Source: Roseimaritima sediminicola (GTDB lineage: Bacteria > Planctomycetota > Planctomycetia > Pirellulales > Pirellulaceae). Taken from it: DNA of 64,000 nucleotides. Below, in pieces: positions 8,200-17,273 of this stretch. The notes under the pieces are model-generated. The model had not been told where the DNA came from. It saw only the letters and a program-made list of their open reading frames with translations, and did not search any database. Position 1 is the stretch's first letter. Each line of letters begins with the position of its first letter. Position numbers and translations under genes: made by a program. The stretch is taken from contig NZ_WIAD01000032.1 in assembly GCF_009618275.1 (NCBI RefSeq), positions 1 through 64,000 on the forward strand, written 5' to 3'.

Positions 8200-10863
8200 T
8201 CAGGGGGTGATCGGCCGCAGCCGCGGCACATCCAACGGGCGTTCGTCCCACATCCGGATCGAGACGTCTTCGATTACCGCTTCGCCCGCACCGATCACCT
8301 CGAACATCACCTGCAACGGACCGGCTGCGCCGGTGTGGCGATACAGTTCGACCGACTGCCAGCGGTCGCCGCTGCGAACCAACACACCCATCTCCGGGCC
8401 GCCCAGTGAATCATACACCAGCACCCCCTGAAACGGGCCGCCGAAGCCCAGCGTGCGGACGCGCGTCGCGATGCGCATCAGCCGATCCGGTGGGCAATCC
8501 ACCGCGGGGCTGCGCACTCGGAGCGCCGTCCCGGCATAGCCACCGGGCATGTCTCGACCCGCCGACGGCACCACCTCCATGCGAAGCCGCTGCGGCCCTT
8601 CCTCGGGACCGTCAGCTGTGACCTGGACCTGCGCCTCGCCGCCGGCTTCCATCCGCCGGTCGTGCAACCATCCCGAATGCGCTAGCGCCGCAGGCGAGGA
8701 AAAGGCATCGTGCGGCAAGAGGTTGCGCGACCAATGGCCGTTTTGCAATTGAGCCATCAGCGCGACCTGCAAGGACACGCCGCCGGGAACCATCAGGGGC
8801 GGCACACTGGTGCGTCCGTCGACGCGAGGCCGCAGGACCTCTAGCAGGGGACGGCGCGACCGAGCGGTCCAGGCGTCGGCCCGGCGAGCCAGTCGCAGGG
8901 TGCCCGGCCCGTCGCCACCACGGTACAACGGTTCGCCCTGCACCAGGGTGTTGGCCGCTGCGACCAAAGCCTCGGTGGGCACCGCACTGGGCGGAACCAT
9001 TCGCGCGGCCACGACCGATTCCCAATCCAGACGCGTTTGCAGCACCGACTCGGTCGTCAATTGCCAGCGGTCCAGCGCAGCGGGCATCGCCGATTGTCCC
9101 AGCCGTGCGGCGATGCGGTGGCCCAAACCGGGATCGTCCGAGACCAACAGGATTTCGACCGTATCCGGACGAGCTATTTCGATCGTCGTGCCGGCCGGAG
9201 CATCCCGAAAGTCCAGCCGCTCGATGGTCATCCCCGTCAACCGCCAGACCAGCCGGTTGGCCATCGTCGGCGGCAATTCGATGCCGAGTGTTTCGTCGGC
9301 TGCGACATCTCTGGTGGCGGCCCGATCGCTCACGTCCGCGTCTTCCGGCGGTGCCGCAGCGGTGGCCAGCAGCAGTTCGGTGCCGCCCCACTGGATCCGC
9401 CGTACATGGTACTCACGCCCCTGAGACCGCAGCACGCCAGCGGGCCGGCCGCGTACGGCCAACGGTCCGATCGCTTCGATCCAACGATTGACGTACCCCA
9501 ATGCCAGGGCTCGCTTCTGATCCACCGGTTGGCCGCTGGCCAGCGAGCTGGCACTGCGAAACAGGATCGCTTGCGGGCACTGCTGCAGGGCTTGCAGAGA
9601 CTGTTTCCAGAGCGGTTGCCAGCCGTAATCATCGACGGATGCAGCCCCCACGTGATTGGCAAACGCGTTCAATTGAGCCACCAAGCCGCGTGGCGGTGAG
9701 GACTGGACACCGATGACCCGCTGCACCGGATGCTGGGTTCGTGTCGAAATGTCCTGCAGGTAGTCGTACTGTTCGGCGGCCGACAGACCCAGTGTCGTCG
9801 GCGGCAGGTCGTAGACCAAGGCCGGTGACAGCGATCCGTACCGCGACCAATCTTCGGCCGGAGCGGCCAGTGTGCCACGTTGCCAGCGAGCGGGAAGACG
9901 CTCGATCCGGCGAGCCTCCTGCTGGACGCGAGCGAACGTCGCCCGGTCCAGCGATGTGCCCAGGTACCAACCGGCAACCGGCTCTAACAACGCTTCGTAG
10001 TCGGGGTCTGGAGCCGAGGGCGGCGGCGCGTACAGCCGCATCCGAGCGCGACTGGCCTCGCGGAGGATCTCGTCGGTCGGCGGCGCGGGCAGCAGCACCG
10101 CATCGAACCCCAGATTCCGCAGGTAGGCCAGCGGTTCACCGTTGTGCTCGAGAATTTTGGTAACCCGGTCCTGCGGCAGCGGTGTCTGGACCAGGCGCTG
10201 CGGGACGGGCTCCGCGGCTCGATCCGCGTTTTGCCCCGGCGCCGCGGTGCGTGACGAAGCGACCGACACGCTGCCGACCGGCACCATGCGTTCGACAGCC
10301 ACGTCGTCGAGGCCGACCGTCATGGCGCCTGGCCGGCTGTACACATCGACGACCACGGCGTCAACGAATGCGCCGCGCAGGTCCGCCCGGGCACCGTACT
10401 GGACGCGCAGGGCCACCTCTTTGCTTCGCAGCAGCCGCGGCAGATTGCCGATCCGCAGCTGTTCCCACTTGCCGGCCTTGCGGTGTTCACTGCCAAACAC
10501 CAAGACCGTAACGGTTTGGTCGGTATGCGGATCGCGCAGGTACGGGTAACGCACACGCATTCCGATGCGGCCCCCTTCGCGGGCGTGACGCAGCCACAGC
10601 GTCGCGTACAGTTCGTCGATCACGTGACAGGGCGTGATCCGGTATTCCAGCAACAGTCGCGTCCCGTGCCCCGCGGCCAGCGTCATCGCTTCGCAGGGCC
10701 GGCGATCGTGACCGCCCGTGGGCTCGATCTGGTGGTTCAGCAGTTTTGCACCGCAGTCGTTCTCGGCGATCTGCCAGCGAACCGGCAAACGTTCCAGTCC
10801 ATCGAACAATTGTCCGGTGGCCGGCGTGGGCCACAGCAGGCCGAACAGCAGGACAGCGGCCAT
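8200..10863 (-). CDS. Large secreted protein of unknown function, carbohydrate-related fold suspected
   Basis: 887 residues from ATG 10863, chosen because it opens with a signal peptide (MAAVLLFGLLWPTPATGQ). The frame is open for another 106 codons upstream, but those are Arg/Pro-rich and look non-coding. Two regions resemble beta-sandwich binding domains: an N-terminal part (GTRLLLEYRITPCHVIDEL ... DAVVVDVYSRPGAM) and a C-terminal part (LRMEVVPSAGRDMPGGYAG ... VIEDVSIRMWDE). The middle (LAYLRNLGFDAVLLPAPP, then EPVAGWYLGTSLD) reads like a degenerate TIM-barrel glycosidase. I do not recognise a named family. Export and the two-gene arrangement with glycerate kinase are the only firm points. 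Confidence 0.8.
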   Translation of the reverse strand: MAAVLLFGLLWPTPATGQLFDGLERLPVRWQIAENDCGAKLLNHQIEPTGGHDRRPCEAMTLAAGHGTRLLLEYRITPCHVIDELYATLWLRHAREGGRIGMRVRYPYLRDPHTDQTVTVLVFGSEHRKAGKWEQLRIGNLPRLLRSKEVALRVQYGARADLRGAFVDAVVVDVYSRPGAMTVGLDDVAVERMVPVGSVSVASSRTAAPGQNADRAAEPVPQRLVQTPLPQDRVTKILEHNGEPLAYLRNLGFDAVLLPAPPTDEILREASRARMRLYAPPPSAPDPDYEALLEPVAGWYLGTSLDRATFARVQQEARRIERLPARWQRGTLAAPAEDWSRYGSLSPALVYDLPPTTLGLSAAEQYDYLQDISTRTQHPVQRVIGVQSSPPRGLVAQLNAFANHVGAASVDDYGWQPLWKQSLQALQQCPQAILFRSASSLASGQPVDQKRALALGYVNRWIEAIGPLAVRGRPAGVLRSQGREYHVRRIQWGGTELLLATAAAPPEDADVSDRAATRDVAADETLGIELPPTMANRLVWRLTGMTIERLDFRDAPAGTTIEIARPDTVEILLVSDDPGLGHRIAARLGQSAMPAALDRWQLTTESVLQTRLDWESVVAARMVPPSAVPTEALVAAANTLVQGEPLYRGGDGPGTLRLARRADAWTARSRRPLLEVLRPRVDGRTSVPPLMVPGGVSLQVALMAQLQNGHWSRNLLPHDAFSSPAALAHSGWLHDRRMEAGGEAQVQVTADGPEEGPQRLRMEVVPSAGRDMPGGYAGTALRVRSPAVDCPPDRLMRIATRVRTLGFGGPFQGVLVYDSLGGPEMGVLVRSGDRWQSVELYRHTGAAGPLQVMFEVIGAGEAVIEDVSIRMWDERPLDVPRLRPITP

Positions 10864-11385
10864 CACCGCCCCAGTCGACACGGTGTTCCCGGTACGGCTC
10901 GGGCTACCGCCGGCAAACGGACCACCGGAGACAAATTGGCTGCTTCCACGGCATGCCGCCGCTCGTCGCGGCGGCAAACTCGCCGCAGGCCGGAGCGTTT
11001 TCGCAGGCCGCTCGGGCGACCGGCGAGGCGACCGAATTCGCTTCGGCCACAACGGTTTGCGTTGACCCACAGTCACGACGGCTGAACAATACACCTGATT
11101 GTTGCGAAAACGAAACGTCGGGTGTTTTCCCGAGAAATGACGTAAGTCGCTGGAAATACGTGATTTACGGCACCCGGTCAAGATCGATCGCGTTGCTTTT
11201 TGGCAACCTTGCCAAAACGCATCACACCCAGCAGATTTTTCGTAAACCCCAGCGTGCGTTTGAGTTACGTTCGCTCTCGACAGTCATCGCAGGGATGCGG
11301 CATCGGAGGTGCATTTGCACCTAGTCAAGAAACGCCAACGGTTCGACGTGGGCGTCAACGCGTGTTCCCTGTGGAGTTAGCTGTT
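10864..11385. other. Divergent intergenic region
   Basis: About 520 bases between the secreted-protein gene (minus) and the small helical-protein gene (plus). Open frames crossing it are unconvincing. The one notable site is the perfect 7+2+7 palindrome at 11307-11322, listed separately. Promoters for both flanking genes must lie here, but no convincing -35/-10 pair could be chosen. Confidence 0.4.
11307..11322. promoter_or_regulatory. Palindromic operator-like site
   Basis: AGGTGCATTTGCACCT is a perfect palindrome with 7-bp arms and a 2-bp centre, 63 bp before the start codon of the 96-residue protein gene. The size and symmetry suit a dimeric repressor, but no regulator is identified. Confidence 0.3.
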
Positions 11386-11676
11386 ATGCAGAAATCGGTC
11401 CAACCTGCTTCCGCCCAAGTCACCGAAGAATTGCCCAACGAGCTGAAGGAGTTGGTCCGTGCGATGGAGGGGCTGCCGGCCGCCCAACGCGAAGCCCTGC
11501 GGCCCTGCGTCGAACGGGTCGTCCAGTGCAGCACTCGCCGGCGTCGAATCCTGAACCTGGTTCAGGAAGCCCTCTCGCAATTGCGGCTGGACATGAAATA
11601 CTTGATCTTTGATCTGGAAGCGACTCGCCGCGAACGCGAGAGCCTGCAAGCCGAACTGGACGAACTCCGCGGCTAG
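11386..11676 (+). CDS. Small helical protein of unknown function
   Basis: 96 residues from ATG 11386, with GGAG at 11373-11376 as a usable ribosome binding site; the frame upstream is open but lacks protein-like composition. The sequence is mostly helical and charged (ELPNELKELVRAMEGLPAAQREAL ..., RRRRILNLVQEALSQLRLDM), ending in an acidic/basic coiled-coil-like stretch (ATRRERESLQAELDELRG). No signal peptide or catalytic motif. It precedes the kinase gene by 157 bp on the same strand, so the two may be functionally linked. I do not recognise a family. Confidence 0.75.
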   Translation: MQKSVQPASAQVTEELPNELKELVRAMEGLPAAQREALRPCVERVVQCSTRRRRILNLVQEALSQLRLDMKYLIFDLEATRRERESLQAELDELRG

Positions 11677-11833
11677 GAGAGCCAAGAAGGCGAGGAAGGC
11701 CAGGAAAAGGTTCCGGGCCGGAACTATCCTTGTTCTGACGGTCATGGCCTAGGCTTCCCGATGCGTGTTTTGCATTCCCGGGCAGAAAGCCTATGTCACC
11801 TATGGATCCCACGACGTTCAAGTCATCGCAGGC

Positions 11834-13357
11834 ATGAGTCTTCCGACCCCCGAACAGTTTATGCAACGTATCGTCGACGTCGGCCTGGCCGAACGTCGGC
11901 AGGTGGAGCAGGCGCGTGGCGAACTGGACGCCGGCGAACTGAACCTGGACGATTTGATTCGCGTGATGCAGCGGCGCGGCGTGCTGACGACCCTGCAGAC
12001 CGAGAAGATCCTCCGCGGCGACCGGCAGGGGTTTTTCTACGGCGATTACAAGGTCCTGTACCTGATCGGCGCCGGTACGTTTGCGCGGGTTTATCGAGCG
12101 GAGAAAATCGCCAATGTGAAAAGCGGCGACGACGAGACCAGCGGCCAGGCCATTTTTGCGGTCAAGGTGCTGCGAAAACGCTTCCGCGACGAAGTGGCCC
12201 AGTTGGACCAGTTCCTGCGGGAGGGCCGCATGGGGCTGAAACTGCGGCACCCCAACATCGTCAGCATCTACGAGATCAACGCCGACACCTACAATCCGTT
12301 CCTGACGATGGAGTTCGTCGAGGGGCAGACGCTGCGCGACCTGATGAAGCTTCGCGATGCCCTGCCGCCCAAGACGGCGGTCAAGCTGATGCACGACGTC
12401 GCCTCGGGGCTCGCGCACGCGGCCTCGATGGGCATTTCGCACCGCGACATGAAGCTGTCGAACGTCCTGGTCAGCTCCGAGGGCGTGGCCAAACTGGTGG
12501 ACTTTGGCCTGGCCGCCTTGGCCGATCGCAACAACCCCGAAAAGATCGCCGACTGCCCCAACGCCCGGGCCATCGACTACGCGGCGCTGGAACGTGGCAC
12601 AAATGTCCGCAAAGACGACCCTCGCAGCGATATTTATTTTGCTGGGGCCATGATGTACCAGTTGCTCAGCGGCAAACCGGCCCTGACCGAGACGCGCGAC
12701 CGCCTGCAACGCTTGAACGTCAGTCGTTTCGAGCAGGTCAAACCGATCCAACAGGTGGTCCCCGGCCTACCGCCGCCGGTGATCCAGGTTTGCAACAAGG
12801 CGATGGAGCTGAAACCGGACAAACGGTATCAGACGGCCTCCGAGTTCCAGGCCGATCTCAAGAAATGCATGCAACGGCTGGAAGCCGGCCCGGTGCAGAA
12901 AATCCGTGCCGATGGCAAGGTCGAAGTCACTTACGGCGAGGACGAAGAAGAAGCGGCCAGCGAAGGCGAAGGTTTGGTGGTGATGGTCGTCGAGTCGATC
13001 GTCAAGATGCAGGACGTGATCCGGGCCAAACTGAAAAATCGCGGTTATCGCGTCCTGATGATTTCCGATCCCGAGCGAGCGCTGCGGCGATTCGATCCGC
13101 TGGACGACTCGCCGGCCGACTGCGTGGTCTTCAGCACCCTGGAACTGGGAGCCCAGGCGGTGGAGGCCTTCAATCGCTTTGGCGAGGACGAGCACACGGC
13201 CGAGGTCCCGGCCATCATGTTGGTCGACCGCCGCCAGGAGAATATGATTAGTGCAGCCAAGCAGGCACCTCATCGACGCCTGTTGCCGCTGCCCCTGAAA
13301 GTCCGGCAGCTGCGCAGCGCCTTGGCACAACTGTTGGCCGACACGCCTCGCCGCTGA
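11834..13357 (+). CDS. Ser/Thr protein kinase with degenerate C-terminal receiver-like domain
   Basis: 507 residues from ATG 11834 (MSLPTPEQF). Residues 1-65 form an N-terminal helical region. The kinase domain runs from about 70 to 345: glycine loop IGAGTFARVYRAE, lysine in AVKVLRK (about 111), catalytic HRDMKLSN (203-210) and DFG (223-225). The usual APE triad is not clear: IDYAALE stands where YxAPE is expected. Residues about 395-507 (VVMVVESIVKMQDVIRAKL, YRVLMISDPERALRRF, VPAIMLVDRR, LPLPLKVRQLRSAL) have receiver-domain rhythm but no phospho-acceptor Asp at strand 3 (VVFSTLELG). No transmembrane segment, so probably cytoplasmic. The YbjN-like gene follows after 54 bp. Confidence 0.9.
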   Translation: MSLPTPEQFMQRIVDVGLAERRQVEQARGELDAGELNLDDLIRVMQRRGVLTTLQTEKILRGDRQGFFYGDYKVLYLIGAGTFARVYRAEKIANVKSGDDETSGQAIFAVKVLRKRFRDEVAQLDQFLREGRMGLKLRHPNIVSIYEINADTYNPFLTMEFVEGQTLRDLMKLRDALPPKTAVKLMHDVASGLAHAASMGISHRDMKLSNVLVSSEGVAKLVDFGLAALADRNNPEKIADCPNARAIDYAALERGTNVRKDDPRSDIYFAGAMMYQLLSGKPALTETRDRLQRLNVSRFEQVKPIQQVVPGLPPPVIQVCNKAMELKPDKRYQTASEFQADLKKCMQRLEAGPVQKIRADGKVEVTYGEDEEEAASEGEGLVVMVVESIVKMQDVIRAKLKNRGYRVLMISDPERALRRFDPLDDSPADCVVFSTLELGAQAVEAFNRFGEDEHTAEVPAIMLVDRRQENMISAAKQAPHRRLLPLPLKVRQLRSALAQLLADTPRR

Positions 13358-13411
13358 GGCAAGCCCCGGTGCAGGGCTCGGCACTGTTTCGTGTAGAGGA
13401 GAAGATCGACT

Positions 13412-13858
13412 ATGTCCGTGTTCGCTGAGCAGTTGTGTGCCTACCTGGATCAATCCGGCCTACAGTTCCAGCAAAGCGACGATGGCACGGCTTTTCAGAT
13501 GTGCTTCGACAGCGATCACGGCATCAACCGCGTGTTGGTGCTGGTCTCGGACGACCTGCTGCAGATCCTGACCTATCCGCCCAACAAGGTCGTCGACCGC
13601 CAGCGGCTGAGCATCGCTCATGCGGTCGTGCGGGCCAACTTTGGCCTCCGCATCGGACAGTTCGAGCTGGACATGGACGATGGCGAGCTGCGGTACCGCA
13701 TCGCGGTGCCCCTGTCCGACCAGTTTCCCGCCGACGAAACGCTCGACTGCCTGCTGCCGCTGGGCGGAGCCATGATCGAACGCTACCACCCGGCGTTCCT
13801 GTCGATCATCTACGGCAACGAAGACGTCGAGCTAGCGATCAAAGCCGCCGAGCTGTGA
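13412..13858 (+). CDS. YbjN-like / type III chaperone-fold protein
   Basis: 148 residues, preceded by a strong ribosome binding site (GAGGAGAAG at 13396-13404). The pattern MSVFAEQLCAYLDQSGL ... LLQILTYPPNKV ... ANFGLRIGQFELDMDDGELRYRIAVPL ... CLLPLGGAMIERYHPAFLSIIYG fits the YbjN family (a fold shared with secretion chaperones). Family members are small cytosolic proteins, probably binding partners of other proteins. Its position right after the kinase suggests a joint role, but this is inference. Confidence 0.75.
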   Translation: MSVFAEQLCAYLDQSGLQFQQSDDGTAFQMCFDSDHGINRVLVLVSDDLLQILTYPPNKVVDRQRLSIAHAVVRANFGLRIGQFELDMDDGELRYRIAVPLSDQFPADETLDCLLPLGGAMIERYHPAFLSIIYGNEDVELAIKAAEL

Positions 13859-13885
13859 ACGGCAAAGTAGCACGGCTGTCCAGAG

Positions 13886-13910
13886 TAGCTCGGCTGGGAC
13901 AGCCGAGCTA
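13886..13910. terminator. Strong hairpin after the YbjN-like gene
   Basis: TAGCTCGGCTG-GGA-CAGCCGAGCTA is an 11-bp perfect stem with a 3-base loop, 28 bp after the stop of the YbjN-like gene. It may end the kinase-YbjN transcript, although there is no U-tract; it directly abuts the MITE copy at 13908. Confidence 0.45.
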
Positions 13911-14081
13911 AGCACGACGGCATGAATCTTTCGGTGAAACCCCGCAACAACACCCTCCCGCGCAGCGGGAGGGTCGGGCTCTTAGGCCCGGGGAGGGCCC
14001 TGCGAAAACCCTCTCCGGGCCTAAGAGCCCGACTCTCCCAGAGGGCGAGTATTGCCGAAGTAAATGTTGCGACGTACTTAC
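13908..14081 (+). mobile_element. MITE-like element, long form (copy B)
   Basis: 174 bp, starting CTAAGCACGACGGCATGAA and ending TTGCGACGTACTTA. Compared with the short form it carries an extra ~76 bp containing a near-perfect stem GGGCTCTTAGGCCCGG ... CCGGGCCTAAGAGCCC. The termini have two substitutions relative to other copies, suggesting an older insertion. Confidence 0.85.
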
Positions 14082-14174
14082 TATGGGAAAAACCCGTATT
14101 GACGCGGCGTGCGGCTTGCCTACGCTTTAGGAAAGCGAGCCCTTCCCACCCGGCCGTCCTTGCCGAGCACTTCG

Positions 14175-14507
14175 ATGACGTTGCAAGCTGTCTCCAATCT
14201 GTCGACACGTCGCGACTGGGTCGCGGTGCTGTTCATCGGATTGGTGCTCAGCCTACCCGGAACCCTGGTCCTGGGTGGATCGCTGAATCGGTTGGCCACC
14301 GAAAAAGGCTCGTGGAGCCAAGCCGAGGAGGAAATCCACGCTTCGGCTCCTTCGCAAAAGGCCCGTTCGCGCCGTTTGCAGCGCTCCCCCAGGATGCTCC
14401 GCATCGGGGCTCCGCTCTCTTTGCCAAAACGAAACGACCTGGGTGCGCGGCATCCGGTCGTCGGCCACTGTTGGTATAACGGCCTCCGAGCACCGCTGTT
14501 GGTCTAG
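14175..14507 (+). CDS. Doubtful short membrane protein or gene remnant
   Basis: An open frame of 110 codons starting MTLQAVSNLSTRRDWVAV, with one convincing hydrophobic segment (VLFIGLVLSLPGTLVLGG) followed by a charged stretch (LATEKGSWSQAEEEI). The second half is Arg-rich and unlike a protein. It could be the broken N-terminus of a membrane-anchored protein. The rest of 14082-14794 shows nothing I recognise. Confidence 0.25.
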   Translation: MTLQAVSNLSTRRDWVAVLFIGLVLSLPGTLVLGGSLNRLATEKGSWSQAEEEIHASAPSQKARSRRLQRSPRMLRIGAPLSLPKRNDLGARHPVVGHCWYNGLRAPLLV

Positions 14508-14794
14508 CGGGTTGCTGCGCGCTCGGTGGCGTTGTGTCGTCGAGTGATCGAGGTGCGATCCGCCGGTGACGCGTGCTTGTTTGGTTGGTTCGGCCAGCCG
14601 GCTCCGCGGTCGCCGCTGCGACTCGGCTCGATCGCTTTGGCAGTCGCGCTGCCGAGATGCTTGTCTTTTTCGGCGCTGCGTTTCCCCGCCCGGGTCCTTT
14701 ACGGGACCGTCGACCCTCTGGTCGACTCGGTCCTCATGGCCCAGGCGGCTGCAGCAACCCCTGTTCTCATGCGACCAACAGCGATCACAAACCT

Positions 14795-17104
14795 ATGACT
14801 TCAACCACAACCTCTCCCACCACAAAAAACGAATTCTCGTTACTTTCACCATCGAACTGGGTCCGTGACCTGGTATCCGGCACGGTCGTCTTTCTGGTCG
14901 CCTTGCCGCTGTGTTTAGGCATCGCGCTGGCGTCCGGGGCGCCGCTGTTCAGCGGCCTCGTAACCGGCATCGTGGGCGGCTTAATCGTCGGCGTGCTCAG
15001 CGGTTCGCACACCAGCGTCAGCGGTCCGGCGGCGGGTTTGACGGCGATCGTCGCCGCTCAGATCGCCTTGCTGGGTTCCTTCGAGGCCTTCCTTGCCGCG
15101 GTATTCATCGGGGGCCTGATCCAGATCGGTTTCGGGATCGCTCGCGGCGGCGCCCTTTCGGCGTTCTTTCCTTCCAGCGTGGTCAAGGGTCTGCTGGCCG
15201 CGATCGGGGTGATCCTGATCTTGAAGCAGACGCCCCATCTGGTCGGTCATGATTCCGATCCGGAAGGCGAAATGTCCTTCAACCAACCCGATCAGGAAAA
15301 CACTTTTTCCGAATTGTGGACGGTCTTTCAGACCTTAATTCAAGGTGACGTTCAGCTCGGGGCGATCGTGATTGGTCTGCTGTCGGTCGCCGTACTGGTG
15401 ACCTGGAACCGCAGCAAATTCCTGCAGAAACTGGTCATCCCCGGTCCCCTGGTCGTCGTCCTGATGGGCGTCGGACTGACGATTCTTTTCCGGGCCCTGG
15501 GCGGACAGTGGTTCCTCGGTGGCGATCATTTGGTCCAGGTCCCGGTCGCCGAGAGCGTACGGGAGTTCCTGAACTTTCGAGAGCAACCGGATTTCTCGGT
15601 TTGGAACCGTCCCGAGGTCTATATCGCCGGCTTTACGATCGCGATCGTGGCTTCGCTGGAAACCCTATTGAATCTGGAAGCGGTCGACAAACTGGACAAG
15701 TTCCAGCGCAAATCGCCAGCCAGCCGCGAGCTGATTGCCCAAGGCGTCGGCAACACGGTGTGCGGTCTGATCGGTGGTCTGCCGATGACCTCGGTGATCA
15801 TCCGCAGCTCGGTCAATGTCAACTCCGGCAGCCGAACCAAGTTGTCGGCCATCTTCCACGGATTCTTGCTGCTGGTTTGCGTCGCCTTCTTTCCCTACTA
15901 CCTGAATCTAATTCCCCTGTCGGCCTTGGCGGCCATCCTGATCGTCACCGGCTTTAAACTGGCCAGCCCGCAGCTGTTCAAGCAGATGTGGAACGAAGGT
16001 CGTTATCAATTCATTCCGTTCATCGTCACCCTGGTCAGTATCGTCTTTACGGACCTGTTGATCGGGATCCTGATCGGACTGGCCGTCAGCGTGTTGTTTA
16101 TCTTGAACAGCAACCTGCGTCGCCCGATTCGCCGGATCGTGGAAACCCACATCGACGGCGATGTCACGCACATCGAACTATCGAATCAGGTCAGCTTCCT
16201 GAACCGGGCCGCCCTGGACCGCTTGTTTCACTCCATGCCACGCGGTTCGAGTTTATTGATCGACGCGACGCAGTCGGATTACATCGACCCGGACGTCTTG
16301 AGCTTGATTCGCAATTTCAAAGAAAACGTCGGACCGGCTCATGACATCAAGGTCAGTCTCCGTGGTTTCCGCGACAAGTACTCCCTGCAAGACGAAGTCC
16401 AGTTCGCCGATTACTGCACTCGCGAACTGCAAGACAAGTTGACCCCGGACGAGGCGCTGAGAATCCTGCAAGAAGGCAACCGGCGTTTCGTCAGTGGCGA
16501 CCGTCTCTCACGCGACTTCGGCACACAGGTGCACGCCACGGCTCAGGAACAGAATCCCCTGGCCGTCGTGCTCAGCTGTATCGATTCCCGAGTGCCCGCG
16601 GAATTGGTCTTCGACGTCGGCCTGGGTGACATCTTCAGCGTCCGGGTGGCCGGCAATGTGGTCGGCACCAAATCGCTGGGCAGCATCGAGTACGGCGTGG
16701 GCGTGGCCGGCGTGAAGCTGGTCGTCGTGCTGGGGCACACTCGCTGCGGTGCCGTGACGTCTTCGGTCGAACTGGTTTCAAAGAACCTTTCTGCCAACGG
16801 GGAAACCGGGTGCCAGCACCTGCAAGCGATTGTCGAAGAGATCGCACCGAGCGTCCCCGAACTGGCCGATGGTCAACTGGATCGGCTGAGCGCCAGTGAG
16901 CGTGAGGACGTGGTCGACGAAGTGGCCAGACGCAATGTCGAACACACCGTCGAAGCGATCGTCAATCGCAGCAATGTGATTCGCAGCGCGGTCGAGGCCG
17001 GAAGGTTGCGCGTCGTCGGCGCGCTGTACGACGTCAAGAACGGCCAAATCGAGTTCTTCGAAACCGCGGCGGTGGAAACCGCCGACACGCTCACCGGCAA
17101 CTGA
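14795..17104 (+). CDS. SulP-family anion transporter fused to beta-carbonic anhydrase
   Basis: 769 residues from ATG 14795 (MTSTTTSPTTKNEF). The longer upstream frame is ignored because SulP similarity begins at DLVSGTVVFLVALPLCLGIA. Residues ~20-430 are the polytopic SulP core (GLVTGIVGG, SGPAAGLTAIV, NTVCGLIGGLPMTSVIIRSS). A STAS-like domain follows (~440-560; GSSLLIDATQSDYIDPDVL). The C-terminal ~200 residues are a beta-carbonic anhydrase: C595/D597/R599 in SCIDSR and H648/C651 in LGHTRC supply the zinc site and Asp-Arg pair. The fusion suggests bicarbonate uptake coupled to CO2/HCO3- interconversion on the cytoplasmic side, as proposed for other SulP-CA fusions. Substrate is inferred. Confidence 0.94.
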   Translation: MTSTTTSPTTKNEFSLLSPSNWVRDLVSGTVVFLVALPLCLGIALASGAPLFSGLVTGIVGGLIVGVLSGSHTSVSGPAAGLTAIVAAQIALLGSFEAFLAAVFIGGLIQIGFGIARGGALSAFFPSSVVKGLLAAIGVILILKQTPHLVGHDSDPEGEMSFNQPDQENTFSELWTVFQTLIQGDVQLGAIVIGLLSVAVLVTWNRSKFLQKLVIPGPLVVVLMGVGLTILFRALGGQWFLGGDHLVQVPVAESVREFLNFREQPDFSVWNRPEVYIAGFTIAIVASLETLLNLEAVDKLDKFQRKSPASRELIAQGVGNTVCGLIGGLPMTSVIIRSSVNVNSGSRTKLSAIFHGFLLLVCVAFFPYYLNLIPLSALAAILIVTGFKLASPQLFKQMWNEGRYQFIPFIVTLVSIVFTDLLIGILIGLAVSVLFILNSNLRRPIRRIVETHIDGDVTHIELSNQVSFLNRAALDRLFHSMPRGSSLLIDATQSDYIDPDVLSLIRNFKENVGPAHDIKVSLRGFRDKYSLQDEVQFADYCTRELQDKLTPDEALRILQEGNRRFVSGDRLSRDFGTQVHATAQEQNPLAVVLSCIDSRVPAELVFDVGLGDIFSVRVAGNVVGTKSLGSIEYGVGVAGVKLVVVLGHTRCGAVTSSVELVSKNLSANGETGCQHLQAIVEEIAPSVPELADGQLDRLSASEREDVVDEVARRNVEHTVEAIVNRSNVIRSAVEAGRLRVVGALYDVKNGQIEFFETAAVETADTLTGN

Positions 17105-17192
17105 CCGGGCCATCTGTTCCCAGGGCCCTGCCCTTTCCAGGGCCCTGGCCCGTCCCATCGACGCCGCCCGGTAGCGTACAATCGTCAAGGTA

Positions 17193-17222
17193 GTTGTGGC
17201 ATTGGCTTCCAGCCTATGCCAC
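17193..17222. repeat. Palindromic repeat in the spacer before the sulfatase
   Basis: TGTGGCATTGGCTTCCAGCC followed by TATGCCACG has GTGGCAT/ATGCCAC arms. Degenerate relatives occur near 39560-39600 and 62817-62862. It sits between the SulP-CA stop and the sulfatase start, after a pair of CAGGGCCCTG palindromes (17119-17150). Confidence 0.4.
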
Positions 17223-17273
17223 GCGGGCACGACTCGGCGAGTCATGCTGCCACCATTGCTTTGGAGACACACC

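Noticed and set aside
6714-8210. 498-codon plus-strand frame opposite the glycerate kinase
   Set aside because: The minus-strand frame has complete DUF4147/MOFRL motifs; the plus frame is its shadow in GC-rich sequence.
8192-11181. Longer version of the secreted-protein gene starting at 11181
   Set aside because: The first 106 codons are Arg/Pro-rich and precede a clean signal peptide at 10863.
13922-14479. 185-codon frame beginning in the MITE at 13908
   Set aside because: Its first part translates the MITE (same peptide as in copy D at 39291), so it is not a gene.
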